Made by a program: the position numbers and the translations under genes. Under the pieces are notes generated by a model. It was not told the DNA's origin and did not search any database. It was given only the letters and a program-made list of their open reading frames with translations. This document shows, piece after piece, positions 1 through 9,088 of a stretch of DNA of 38,817 nucleotides; the stretch's first letter is position 1; the number at the start of each line of letters is the position of its first letter. The DNA is from a bacterium (lineage in GTDB: Bacteria; Ratteibacteria; UBA8468; B48-G9; JAFGKM01): the NCBI GenBank assembly GCA_026414725.1, contig JAOAIL010000012.1, positions 1-38,817 of the forward strand. Reading direction: 5' to 3'.

Positions 1-19
1 AGATGTGTATAAGAGACAG
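1..19. other. Nextera transposase mosaic-end adapter
   Basis: The first 19 bases are exactly the Tn5/Nextera mosaic end, AGATGTGTATAAGAGACAG. This is library adapter and not genome. It supplies an in-frame ATG that makes a false N-terminus (MCIRDR) on the first ORF. True genomic sequence begins at about base 20. Confidence 0.97.
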
Positions 20-2540
20 ACATACAGGGGATAGTATTGTAGTTGCTCCTGCTCAAACATTGAGTACCCGGGAGTATGAGAATCTTGTAGAACTTTCAAA
101 AAGGGTGATAAGGAAGATAGGAGTTAATGGTGGAGCGAATATCCAGTATGCTGTAAATCCTGAAGATGGAGATGTGGTTATTATAGAAGTAAATCCTCGT
201 GTATCCAGAAGTTCTGCACTTGCTTCAAAAGCAACGGGTTTTCCTATTGCCAGAATAGCAACAAAACTGGCTATTGGTTATACCCTTGATGAGATAAAAA
301 ATCAGATTACAGGTAAAACAACCTGTTTTTCAGAACCAACAGTGGACTACTGTGTTTTCAAAATCCCGAGATTTACTTTTGAAAAATTCCCTGGTGCTGA
401 TACAACCATTACTACTTCTATGAAGGCAGTTGGTGAAGCAATGTCAATAGGTAGAAATTTCAGAGAAGTACTCCAGAAAGGTATCCGTTCTCTTGAGATA
501 GGCAGGTTTGGACTTGGTTCTGATAAAAAAGATAGATGGCATATAAACCACGAATTTACAGAGGAAGAAAAAGAGTTGATAGTAAGAAAGATAAGTGTTC
601 CAGATGATGAAAGGATATTTTATCTGAGATATGCAATACTTGCTAATTTCTCCATTGAAGAAATATATAAACATTCTGCTATAGACCCCTGGTTCCTTTA
701 TAATATAAAAGAAATTGTTGATGTTGAGAAGGAATTGTATAAATATAACATTAATACACTTCCATTGGAACTACTTAGAAAAGCAAAAAAGTCCGGTTTT
801 TCAGATAGACAATTATCTTTTATTCTGAAGTGTGATGAAAGGAAGGTAAGAGAAATGAGAAAAAAAGATGGTATAAAAGCAGTTTTCAAACCAGTGGATA
901 GTGTTGCTGGAGAATATAAGGCAGAAAAGCCATACTATTATTCTACATTTGAGAAGTCAAACACAGTCCCTGAAACCAGGAAGAAAAAAGTGGTAATTCT
1001 CGGAGGAGGTCCTAATAGAATAGGACAGGGGATAGAGTTTGATTACTGTTGTGTTCATGCCTCTTTTGCACTTAGAGAAGAGGGATATGAAAGTATAATG
1101 GTTAACTGTAATCCAGAAACAGTAAGTACCGACTATGATACATCTGACCGTCTATATTTTGAACCGATTACAGTGGAAGATGTTTTAAATATAGTAGAAA
1201 AAGAAAAACCAGAGGGAGTTATATTGCAATTCGGTGGACAGACGCCTCTTAATCTTGCAATACCATTACAAAAGGAAGGGGTTAAAATTTTAGGGACAAG
1301 TCCTGAAGCTATAGATATTGCTGAAGATAGACAAAAATTCAAAACCCTTCTTGAAAAATTATCGCTTAGACAACCTCCAAATGGCACAGCAACTTCATTC
1401 AAAGAAGCAGAGATAATAGCAGAACGTATTGGATATCCTGTACTGGTAAGGCCTTCTTATGTTTTAGGTGGAAGGGCGATGGAAATTGTTTACGATAGGG
1501 AATCGTTAAAGGCATTTATGCAGAAGGCAGTAGATGTTTCTTCTGAAAGACCTGTTCTTATAGATAAATTTCTTGAAGATGCAGTAGAGGTTGATGTAGA
1601 TGCTATCTGCGATGGGCAATGTTGTGTAATAGGAGGAATTCTGGAACATATTGAAGAGGCGGGTGTGCATTCAGGAGATAGTGCAATGGTTCTCCCCCCA
1701 TATAGTTTAGACATAAATATCATAAAAGAAATAATTACTGCAACAAAAAAACTTGCATTTGAGCTTAATATAAAAGGACTGATAAATGTTCAGTATGCTG
1801 TAAAAGATAATACTGTATATATACTTGAAGTTAATCCGAGAGCATCAAGAACAGTTCCTTTTATAAGTAAGGTAATAGCAGTACCCCTCGCAAAATTAGC
1901 AACAAAGATAATGGTGGGGAAGACATTGAAAGAACTTGGTTTTACTGAAGAGGTTAAGGTGGACTATTTTGCGGTCAAAGAATCTGTCTTCCCTTTTGTT
2001 AGATTTCCTGGTGTTGATGCTGTATTGGGTCCTGAGATGAAATCCACAGGAGAGGTTATAGGAATAGATAAAACATTTGAGATGGCATATGCTAAAAGTC
2101 AGATAGCCGCAGGACAGAAACTACCTCTTTCAGGGGCTGTATTTATAAGTGTAAAAGATAAAGATAAACAGGCAATAGTACCAATTGCAAGGGGATTTAA
2201 AGAAATTGGGTTTTCTATTCTCGCAAGTGCAGGAACAGGCAAACTCTTAAAAGAAAGTGGTATAGAGACGACAATAGTCCCCAAAATTTATGAGACAGAA
2301 CGTCCCAATGTTCTTGACTATATAAAGAACAATCAGATAACTCTTATTATTAATACACCTTCAGGTAAAAAACCTAAAAAAGATATTACTTCTATAAGAA
2401 GTATTGCAGTAAGTAGAAATATACCTCTTATAACTACAATTCCCGGTGCAAAAGCCACACTTGTTGCAATCAAAAAATTAAAAGAAAATGAAATAACTGT
2501 AAAGAGTATCCAGGAATATCATTCAGATATAAAAAAATAG
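20..2540 (+). CDS. carB: Carbamoyl-phosphate synthase large subunit, 5'-truncated
   Basis: CarB makes carbamoyl phosphate from bicarbonate, ammonia (passed from CarA) and two ATP, for pyrimidine and arginine synthesis in the cytoplasm. The visible part starts inside the first ATP-grasp domain (HTGDSIVVAPAQTL) and keeps its metal-binding E-x-N in IIEVNPRVSRSS. It then runs through the helical oligomerisation domain, the second ATP-grasp domain (again with EVNPRASR) and a C-terminal MGS-like allosteric domain of about 140 residues. By alignment from memory to E. coli CarB, about 240 N-terminal residues are missing because the contig ends there. The apparent start codon lies in the adapter and is not real. 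The reading frame is otherwise intact. No carA is in the window. hisH follows after 44 bases. Confidence 0.96.
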
Positions 2541-2584
2541 TAGAGTAGGAATATATCTTATAAAAAACTTTTAATTTTCTAATT

Positions 2585-3211
2585 ATGGATTACAGGGTTG
2601 GAATAATCAATTATGGGGCAGGTAATATAAGAAGTGTTTATACTTCAGTAGTTGCATGTGGAGGGTGTCCATTCATTATAGAGAAGGCAGATGACCTCAA
2701 TAAAGTAGATATTATTATACTTCCTGGGGTAGGTGCTTTTGATGATGGAATTAAGGGACTTTTCAAAAAAGGCATAAAAGATGTGCTTATAGAAGAGATA
2801 AATAATGGTAAGCCATTCCTCGGAATATGTTTAGGATTACAATTGCTCTTCTCTTATAGCGAAGAAGGAGCTTGTAAAGGACTGGATATTATCAGTGGTA
2901 AGGTGAAAAAGTTAAGGCTTGATAATAGATTTAAAGTTCCTCATATGGGATGGAGCAGGGTAAATCTTGTAAATCCAGATAATCTTTTATTTTCCAATAT
3001 TGGTGATAATAGATATTTTTATTTTGCTCATTCCTATTATGTAGAACCGGATGATATTTCCACTGTTGGGGGGAGAACTGAATATGGCATAGAGTTTACA
3101 TCCTTTGTAAGAAAAGATAATATAGTAGGCATTCAGTTCCACCCTGAAAAGAGTGGAGATAATGGTATAAGGTTTTTAAAAAATTTTCTGGAGGGAAAAT
3201 GGCTGCGGTAA
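2585..3211 (+). CDS. hisH: Imidazole glycerol phosphate synthase, glutaminase subunit HisH
   Basis: HisH hydrolyses glutamine and channels ammonia to HisF in histidine biosynthesis. The 208-residue protein is a class I glutamine amidotransferase of normal length. The catalytic triad is visible as Cys82 (in GICLGLQLLF), His186 and Glu188 (in GIQFHPEKSG). The oxyanion-strand sequence is LPGVGAF. The start shows no Shine-Dalgarno sequence. A TAATTT hexamer ends 7 bases before the ATG, so a leaderless transcript is possible but weakly supported. The 3' end overlaps hisF by 13 bases, which implies coupled translation of the two subunits. No other his genes are nearby. Confidence 0.96.
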   Translation: MDYRVGIINYGAGNIRSVYTSVVACGGCPFIIEKADDLNKVDIIILPGVGAFDDGIKGLFKKGIKDVLIEEINNGKPFLGICLGLQLLFSYSEEGACKGLDIISGKVKKLRLDNRFKVPHMGWSRVNLVNPDNLLFSNIGDNRYFYFAHSYYVEPDDISTVGGRTEYGIEFTSFVRKDNIVGIQFHPEKSGDNGIRFLKNFLEGKWLR

Positions 3212-3957
3212 GGATTATTCCATGTTTGGATGTAAAGGATGGTAAGGTTGTTAAAGGAGTACACTTTGAAAATTTAAGAGAGGCAGGGGACCCTGTGGAA
3301 CATGCGGACTTTTACAGTAAGGAGAATGCTGATGAAATTGTATTTTTAGATATCAGTGCTACTATTGAAGGTAGAAAAACGATGGTGGATGTAGTCAGGA
3401 AGGTATCGGAAGTTGTTTTTATACCTATGACAGTTGGTGGTGGAATAAAAAGTATAGAAAATATAGAAGAACTTTTAAAAGCAGGAGCAGATAAGATTTC
3501 TATAAATACATCTGCTGTAAGAACCCCGGAACTTATAACAGAAGGGGCAAAGAAGTTTGGGAGTCAATGTATTATAGTGGCTGTTGATGCCAAACGGTTA
3601 GGTAGTGATAAATGGGAAGTTTATGTAGAAAGTGGCAAAACACCTACAGGAATAGATGTAGTAGAGTGGGCTAAAAAAGTTCAGGATTTAGGAGCAGGAG
3701 AAATCCTTCTTACAAGTATAGATATGGATGGAACACAGGAAGGATACGATATAGAACTTACAAGGAAAGTAGCAGAAAGTGTTAATATCCCTGTTATTGC
3801 ATCAGGTGGTGCAGGAACTCTTGAACACATGTCAGATGTTATAATCAATGGTAAAGCAAGTGCAGTCCTTCTTGCTTCTCTACTCCATTTTAGAAAATAT
3901 ACTATCTCTCAAATAAAAAATTTTCTCAAAAACAAAGGTATTGAAGTCCGGCTCTAA
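3199..3957 (+). CDS. hisF: Imidazole glycerol phosphate synthase, cyclase subunit HisF
   Basis: HisF is the (beta/alpha)8-barrel cyclase that condenses PRFAR with ammonia to give imidazole glycerol phosphate and AICAR. It works as a heterodimer with HisH. The 252-residue protein has the two catalytic aspartates at their usual positions, Asp11 (IIPCLDVKDG) and Asp130 (IIVAVDAKR). It also has the phosphate-binding motifs TVGGGI and ASGGAG. The start lies inside hisH and is preceded by GGAGGG, a good ribosome site. The ELM1-like glycosyltransferase gene begins 2 bases after the stop, so histidine and glycan genes probably share a transcript. Confidence 0.97.
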   Translation: MAAVRIIPCLDVKDGKVVKGVHFENLREAGDPVEHADFYSKENADEIVFLDISATIEGRKTMVDVVRKVSEVVFIPMTVGGGIKSIENIEELLKAGADKISINTSAVRTPELITEGAKKFGSQCIIVAVDAKRLGSDKWEVYVESGKTPTGIDVVEWAKKVQDLGAGEILLTSIDMDGTQEGYDIELTRKVAESVNIPVIASGGAGTLEHMSDVIINGKASAVLLASLLHFRKYTISQIKNFLKNKGIEVRL

Positions 3958-3959
3958 TT

Positions 3960-5030
3960 ATGAAAATTCTTGTTCTTAATGATGGGTTTAAGGGAAATCT
4001 GAACCAGTCGTTAGGAATAGCACAGGCATTTCATTCAACAGAAATTGAAATTCTTGATGTCAAATTGAAAGGACCTGTATATCGTCTCCCTTTCAGAAAA
4101 GGGAGTTATCCCTTACTGAGTAAATTGCTTTCCATCCTGTGTGTTTTTAAATTATGGAGATGTGGCAAAGTTTTTTTAAAATTCCTATTGAAAGAACAGA
4201 AAGATATATTAAAAAAGGAATTTACTGTTATTATATCTGCTGGTTCTATTCTTGCTCCTGTTAATCTCATACTTGCGAGAGGACAGAAGGCAATTTCTGT
4301 AAATATAATGGTTCCTTCAATAATTCCTCTGAAACTTTTTGATTTTGCTGTTATTCCATACCATGACTTTATAAAATTAAGAGATAAAAAACAGAAAAAT
4401 CTAATAGTTACATTAGGAGCACCGAACTGTATAACAGAAGAGATGTTAAAGAAGGAAAGAAAAGAATTGAGAAAAGTCCTGACTTTGCCAGAAGAGAAAG
4501 AAATAATAGGTATTCTTATTGGAGGGAATGACCAGAATTATACAATATCCATAAGATGGATAAAAGAATTATTTAGGTCAATAGAGCCACTGAAAAGTAG
4601 ATATAATTTTATAATTACCACATCAAGAAGAACAGAAAAGGAAGTTGTCTCATTTATTTTAGAAAAAATACAATATGATAGAGCATTTATCTATGCAGAA
4701 TTTCCTGGTTATTCTAAACGGACATTTTATCCCGGGATACTTTCTCTATGTAGATATATTTTAGTTACTGAGGACAGTATAAATATGGTTTCTGAAGCCG
4801 CCACTTCAGGTAGCGGTGTTCTTATTCTCGGTGTGGAGAGGAGAAATGAGAAAAGATTGATATTTGATAAGACCCTTGAAAAACTTATAGAAAAAGGGTA
4901 TGCTGAATATCTACCAGTTGATAAAGTAAGATCTATTATAGAAAAGATCATAGGCATAAGTAATAAAAAATTCAACAAACTCAATGAGGCAGAAGAATGT
5001 GCCCAAAAGATATTGCAAAATATAATGTAA
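3960..5030 (+). CDS. ELM1-like (mitochondrial fission ELM1 family) glycosyltransferase
   Basis: This 356-residue protein resembles the bacterial ELM1-like family (Mito_fiss_Elm1), GT-B-like enzymes found in lipopolysaccharide gene clusters. The N-terminal LVLNDGFKGNLNQSLGIA, the central segment VIISAGSILAPVN, the linker IGILIGGNDQNY and the late nucleotide-binding region VTEDSINMVSEAATSG (about residues 265-282) fit that family. The start is 2 bases after hisF and the end overlaps the next gene by 34 bases. Two family-9 heptosyltransferase-like genes follow, so a role in core glycan assembly on the cytoplasmic face of the inner membrane is likely. The sugar donor and acceptor cannot be read from the sequence. 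Confidence 0.82.
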   Translation: MKILVLNDGFKGNLNQSLGIAQAFHSTEIEILDVKLKGPVYRLPFRKGSYPLLSKLLSILCVFKLWRCGKVFLKFLLKEQKDILKKEFTVIISAGSILAPVNLILARGQKAISVNIMVPSIIPLKLFDFAVIPYHDFIKLRDKKQKNLIVTLGAPNCITEEMLKKERKELRKVLTLPEEKEIIGILIGGNDQNYTISIRWIKELFRSIEPLKSRYNFIITTSRRTEKEVVSFILEKIQYDRAFIYAEFPGYSKRTFYPGILSLCRYILVTEDSINMVSEAATSGSGVLILGVERRNEKRLIFDKTLEKLIEKGYAEYLPVDKVRSIIEKIIGISNKKFNKLNEAEECAQKILQNIM

Positions 5031-6034
5031 AAAGGATACTTCTTATATGTCCAGGATGTTTGGGGGACAATCTCCTTCTAAGTCCTTCTATTAGAAAGAT
5101 AAGAGATACATTTAAGGAAGCCCAGATAGATGTAATTGTAGGAAAACGTGCAATTGAGTTTGCTGATGGAAATCCATGGTTTACAAACTATTATATATTC
5201 AGAGGGGGGAGAAGGTTAAACCGCTTTGTTAACGTGGTAAGATTGATTAATGAACTCCGGAGAGAAAGATATGACCTTATAGTTGATTTCAAAAACTCTC
5301 TTTTACCATTTTTTATAAGAGGTAGATACCGACTTACGTTTTTCTTAAAAGAATTCTTTTCAGAAAAAACCTTTACTCATGAAGCAGAGCGACTTTTGAA
5401 TTTTCTTATTCCTTTTTTTGGAAAGGAAGAAAACATATCCCTTTATTTCCCTGTTTCCAGAAAAGACAGGGAGGCGCTGGAGATATTCTTAAAGACACTC
5501 GGAATAAAATCATCAGATAGAATAGTAATTTTTAATCCAGGTGGTAGAGAGAAAAAACGACTATCTGAGGAGAAATTTGCTGATATAGGGAATGCTCTTC
5601 TTAATAGTTATGACTCATTGAAGATTATAATTACTGGTGCCCACTATGAAGAGCAGATTGGGAATAAGATAAAAGGACTTATTAACAGTGAGAATATATT
5701 TAATCTTGCAGGGAAGACAACTCTCAAACAACTTGCAGCACTTCTTGAGAAGGCATCTCTTATTATTACCAATGATACAGGAACACTTCATCTTGCAAGT
5801 GCAATGCACTGTCCTACAGTTGCGATATTTGGACCTACAAGTCCTTACAGATATGGACCTATTGGAACAAAAAATATAGTGGTTCATAGCGATATACCCT
5901 GTTTCCCTTGCAATGAGAAAAGAAGGTGTAGAAAGGACTATCTTTGTATAAAGCAGATTTCACCGGAAGAAGTTATAAAAGCAGCAATGCTATTTCTTGA
6001 TGAAAAAGAACAACCCCTCCTTTTTGACTTATGA
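4997..6034 (+). CDS. Glycosyltransferase family 9, heptosyltransferase-like
   Basis: GT9 enzymes transfer heptose from ADP-heptose to the lipopolysaccharide inner core. This 345-residue protein has the N-terminal CPGCLGDNLLLSPSIRKI signature and the donor-binding motif TNDTGTLHLASA (about residues 258-269), followed by VAIFGPTSPYRYGP. It ends with a cysteine-rich stretch, CFPCNEKRRC, seen in many WaaF-type proteins. The upstream GAGG and the lack of a later in-frame ATG support the start inside the previous gene. It overlaps the next GT9 gene by 4 bases (ATGA). ADP-heptose can come from rfaE1-rfaE2-rfaD at 18536-21008. Which heptose position it modifies is unknown. Confidence 0.88.
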   Translation: MCPKDIAKYNVKRILLICPGCLGDNLLLSPSIRKIRDTFKEAQIDVIVGKRAIEFADGNPWFTNYYIFRGGRRLNRFVNVVRLINELRRERYDLIVDFKNSLLPFFIRGRYRLTFFLKEFFSEKTFTHEAERLLNFLIPFFGKEENISLYFPVSRKDREALEIFLKTLGIKSSDRIVIFNPGGREKKRLSEEKFADIGNALLNSYDSLKIIITGAHYEEQIGNKIKGLINSENIFNLAGKTTLKQLAALLEKASLIITNDTGTLHLASAMHCPTVAIFGPTSPYRYGPIGTKNIVVHSDIPCFPCNEKRRCRKDYLCIKQISPEEVIKAAMLFLDEKEQPLLFDL

Positions 6035-7065
6035 AAGTCATTATTATAAAAACAGGTGCATTGGGAGATATAATAAGTGCTTCTTCTTTTTTCCGTACAG
6101 TTAAAATGAATTTTCCAGAAGATGATATATACCTTTTAACTCAGGATATCTATAAAGAAGTTGTTGAAGCATCTCCTATATTTACCCAAATTTTTCTTTT
6201 ACCAAAAAGACGAAGATTTTTCTCCTTTTTGAGGATATTTACAAAATTGAGAAGGTTAAAACCTGATATTGTTCTGGATATACAGGGAAATCTCAAAACA
6301 AACTTTTACTGTTTTCTTACAGGGGCAAAGAAAAGATATGGCTACTACAGAAGGAGGTTAGGCAGGATATTTCTTACTAAAGGAGTTAAAAGGAAAACAA
6401 AGAAAGAGCAGGCAAAGAATTCTTATAAAGATAAAAAACCATCTCAATCTGTTCTGGAATTACTCGGTATAAAAAATTATGTAAAACAGCCAGAATTGTG
6501 GATTTCTGAAGAGAAAAGAAAAAATTTCTGTAATCTTATAAAAAGATATAATCTTGATGAAAGTAAAAAATGGATAGTTGTACATCCACTCTCTACGAAA
6601 GGTTATATCGCAAAAAGGTGGTTAAAAGAACGATTTGCGGAACTTGCTGATAGGTTGATAGGGGACGGATATGAGGTTATTTTTATAGGTGTTGGTGAGT
6701 ATGAATATGTAAAAGAGATAATGTCTAAAATGAGATATATTCCTAAGAATCTTGTTGATAAAACGGATTTTCATAACCTTTGTCTTGTAATTGAAAGAGC
6801 ATCTCTTGTAATAACCACTGATTCCAGTCCGTTGCATATATCTACTGCAGTGCGGACAAAGACAATCGGTATATTTGGTTCTACAGACCCTTTTATGATA
6901 TGTCCTGAAGGGGCAGAGTATATATACAAAAAAGTTGAGTGTAATCCCTGTTATAAAAGAGTTTGTGATGATATGAGGTGTATGAAAGCAATTACAGTAG
7001 AGGATATATATAATAAAGCAAAGGAAATATTGAGCGATGAAAATAAACATTCTCTGTTCAATTGA
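6031..7065 (+). CDS. Glycosyltransferase family 9, second heptosyltransferase-like
   Basis: This is the second consecutive GT9 gene, of 344 residues. The N-terminus VIIIKTGALGDIISASSF and the donor-site segment TTDSSPLHISTA (about residues 262-273) identify the family. The latter has DSS where its neighbour has DTG. A C-terminal cysteine cluster, CNPCYKRVCDDMRC, parallels the preceding gene, so the pair may come from an old duplication. It probably adds a second heptose or a related sugar to the core. The start is fixed by the ATGA overlap. The end overlaps the next gene by 29 bases. The middle is lysine-rich (RKTKKEQAKNSYKDKK), consistent with lying on the inner membrane surface. Confidence 0.87.
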   Translation: MKVIIIKTGALGDIISASSFFRTVKMNFPEDDIYLLTQDIYKEVVEASPIFTQIFLLPKRRRFFSFLRIFTKLRRLKPDIVLDIQGNLKTNFYCFLTGAKKRYGYYRRRLGRIFLTKGVKRKTKKEQAKNSYKDKKPSQSVLELLGIKNYVKQPELWISEEKRKNFCNLIKRYNLDESKKWIVVHPLSTKGYIAKRWLKERFAELADRLIGDGYEVIFIGVGEYEYVKEIMSKMRYIPKNLVDKTDFHNLCLVIERASLVITTDSSPLHISTAVRTKTIGIFGSTDPFMICPEGAEYIYKKVECNPCYKRVCDDMRCMKAITVEDIYNKAKEILSDENKHSLFN

Positions 7066-8098
7066 TAAAAGACCGAGTGGTCCTAACAGACAGCTTTTAG
7101 AATATGGTAATTATCTGTACTCAAAAGGGCATAATGTTTCTGTTATAAAACCGGTCAGAAGAAGGTGTCCAAAGAATAGAAAAGATATTATTGAGATGAA
7201 ATTGGCAGAGATTGCTCACTACATTTCCGGAAAAAGAATAAGAGAAATTAAAAAATTACCCTGGATAGATGTTAGATGTCCGGTTAAGATTATTCCCTCA
7301 ATCGATGAGAAATATCTTGATTCTGCTGACATATTATTTTTTTCTATGCAAGCATCTCTCCCTCTGGTTGAAAAACTTTCTGAAAGATGTGGTAGAAAGG
7401 TAATGAGGGTATGTTCCGTTATCTACGCTGAAAATGTTGATTGCATCCCTGAAAATGTGTATATTGTTGCAATTTCATCTATTGTTAAGCAAATACTTGA
7501 GAAACAGTTAAAAAGAGAGATTTTTCTTTTACTTAATGGTGTTAATACTGGAACTTTTTATAACTCTATAAAAAGAAAGGAGCCAAAAACGATAGGAATG
7601 GTATATTATCCGAGTAATAAATATAAAGGAATGAAAAATGGTTTCTGGGTTATGGAGCAACTTTATATGAGATATCCATCACTAAAGTTCCATGTCATAG
7701 GAGAATGGGCAGAAAAAGACATTCCTCCTTTTGTAAAATTTATAGATGGGAATACAAGGGATAATTTAATAAATTTTTATAAAACCACAGATATTCTCAT
7801 ATTCCCAAGTGAAAAGGAAGCATCTCCTAATCCTCCTATGGAGGCAATGGCATCAAGGTGTGCTGTTGTTACAACAGAGGTAGGGGGTATTTCTGACTAT
7901 ACTATTCCCGGTAAGACAGCAATTGTAGTCAAGATAGGAGATAGAGAAGGACTTTTGAGAGGGGTCATAAACCTTATTGAAAATAATGAATACTTTAGAA
8001 CAATATCAGAAGAGGGCTACAAAAAAATTCAGGATTTCAGTGTAGAAAAACAGGGAGAAAAACTTGAACAGATTTTATTTGAGATTTTGAAAAGATAA
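7037..8098 (+). CDS. Glycosyltransferase family 4 (GT-B)
   Basis: This 353-residue protein is a retaining GT-B glycosyltransferase. Its C-terminal domain has the E-x7-E region FPSEKEASPNPPMEAMA (about residues 255-271), then TTEVGGISDYT, which binds the nucleotide-sugar diphosphate. The N-terminal acceptor domain opens with a GPNRQLLEYGNYL stretch, as expected for the glycine-rich first loop. It sits directly after the two GT9 genes and overlaps the second by 29 bases, so it likely adds the next sugar of the core. Its 3' end overlaps by 24 bases the 3' end of the convergent deacetylase-like gene. Donor sugar unknown. Confidence 0.85.
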   Translation: MKINILCSIDKRPSGPNRQLLEYGNYLYSKGHNVSVIKPVRRRCPKNRKDIIEMKLAEIAHYISGKRIREIKKLPWIDVRCPVKIIPSIDEKYLDSADILFFSMQASLPLVEKLSERCGRKVMRVCSVIYAENVDCIPENVYIVAISSIVKQILEKQLKREIFLLLNGVNTGTFYNSIKRKEPKTIGMVYYPSNKYKGMKNGFWVMEQLYMRYPSLKFHVIGEWAEKDIPPFVKFIDGNTRDNLINFYKTTDILIFPSEKEASPNPPMEAMASRCAVVTTEVGGISDYTIPGKTAIVVKIGDREGLLRGVINLIENNEYFRTISEEGYKKIQDFSVEKQGEKLEQILFEILKR

Positions 8099-9043
8099 TA
8101 ATATTTTCCAGTTTATAACCTTACCTTCTAATATACTCAAAAGTTTTCTGAGGGATTCATATCTGTCATTTATCTCTCTTGTCCAGTGTATAACAACAGG
8201 TAATATCACACATCTTTTTATTGACATAATATCAGAGCTTTTTATTGCTTTCACCAATCCGCTACACCGTTGATAGCTGGATAAAGGTCTATAAGAAGGG
8301 ATATATAAAGCACCCTCAAAATATGAAGGAGATACCTTATATCCTAAATATTTAGCAGATTCAGGTCCTCCTGTAATAATTTTAAAGTATTTTGAAAGTC
8401 CTTTATAAGAAGTTAAATCAACTTCGTCAAAGGGTGGAATAAAGGCAGTGGGATTTATATCAACTTCTCTGAGTATCTTTAACCCTTTTTCTATCTTTTC
8501 TTTCACCTCTTTCTCTTTCAGACCCACAAATTCCTGGTTCCTCTTAGGATTGTTTGTTTGATGTGTAAATCCATGCATAGCAATCTCTATTAAAGGATGC
8601 TTTATTATTTCTACTTCTTTTTCTTCTAATATTTTAAATCTATTGTTAAACGGATTATGTCTATCTAAAGAAAGGTATGGTGTTACACCTAAGAGATAAG
8701 GTGTTTCAAACTCTTCCATAATAGAATGGAATCTTTTGAAGTCATCTATTGATTTTTCCCAGTGAGGAAAGTCATCTACCCTTATAAGAAACATTGGCTG
8801 TCCTTCTTCCTCATCTGTCCCCTTAAATCTACAGAATCTCTCCCGTATGTTAAAGATATAACTGAGAAGATGATTTAACTGCAATGTTTTGTATTTTTTC
8901 AGGTTATAAAGTAATCGCCAGAGAGAGAAGGGAGAGATAAAGTCAATGGAGAATTCAAAAATTTTTAAAAACCTCTCTATCTCCTCCTCATTTTCATAAA
9001 TTCCATTTAACACGAACTTTAATGTATAAACTTTTTCTTTCAT
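8075..9043 (-). CDS. DUF2334 polysaccharide deacetylase-like protein
   Basis: DUF2334 proteins share the NodB-type (beta/alpha) barrel of polysaccharide deacetylases. In the 322-residue product the metal-binding aspartates appear at VDDFP (Asp90-Asp91), and the histidines at MHGFTH (His157 and His161). FIPPFDEVD (201-209) matches the usual substrate-groove motif. The ATG at 9043 is preferred over the ATG at 9088. It has a GGGG ribosome site, while the longer form would read through the 9051-9071 palindrome and into the divergent gene. It is the only - strand gene of the glycan locus, so it may be controlled separately. No signal peptide is visible. A cytoplasmic or membrane-surface deacetylation of a glycan intermediate is inferred. 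Confidence 0.75.
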   Translation of the reverse strand: MKEKVYTLKFVLNGIYENEEEIERFLKIFEFSIDFISPFSLWRLLYNLKKYKTLQLNHLLSYIFNIRERFCRFKGTDEEEGQPMFLIRVDDFPHWEKSIDDFKRFHSIMEEFETPYLLGVTPYLSLDRHNPFNNRFKILEEKEVEIIKHPLIEIAMHGFTHQTNNPKRNQEFVGLKEKEVKEKIEKGLKILREVDINPTAFIPPFDEVDLTSYKGLSKYFKIITGGPESAKYLGYKVSPSYFEGALYIPSYRPLSSYQRCSGLVKAIKSSDIMSIKRCVILPVVIHWTREINDRYESLRKLLSILEGKVINWKILLSFQNLK

Positions 9044-9050
9044 ATTTCCC

Positions 9051-9071
9051 CTGTGATAAAATTTATCACAG
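9051..9071. promoter_or_regulatory. Perfect 21-bp palindrome between divergent genes, putative operator
   Basis: CTGTGATAAA and TTTATCACAG form perfect 10-base arms around one central A. The site lies between the starts of the divergent deacetylase-like (9043) and P-loop kinase-like (9089) genes, where an operator would control both. TGTGA and TCACA are CRP half-site words, but they are 9 bases apart and not the usual 6, so CRP itself is doubtful. A one-base loop makes an RNA hairpin function unlikely. Confidence 0.6.
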
Positions 9072-9088
9072 CAAAAGAGATATGCCAA

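Noticed and set aside
3-20. ATG start for carB with N-terminus MCIRDR
   Set aside because: The codons lie in Nextera adapter, so the gene is truncated and does not start there.
5615-5887. Cysteine-rich ORF on the - strand
   Set aside because: It is a shadow of the GT9 donor-binding region, and the cysteines come from the complementary codons.
9052-9070. CRP binding site
   Set aside because: TGTGA and TCACA are separated by 9 bases where CRP needs 6, so only a generic operator is claimed.
9053-9088. GTG start for the P-loop kinase-like gene and ATG at 9088 for the deacetylase-like gene
   Set aside because: Both would read through the palindrome and overlap each other. Neither has a ribosome site, while the inner starts at 9089 and 9043 fit better.
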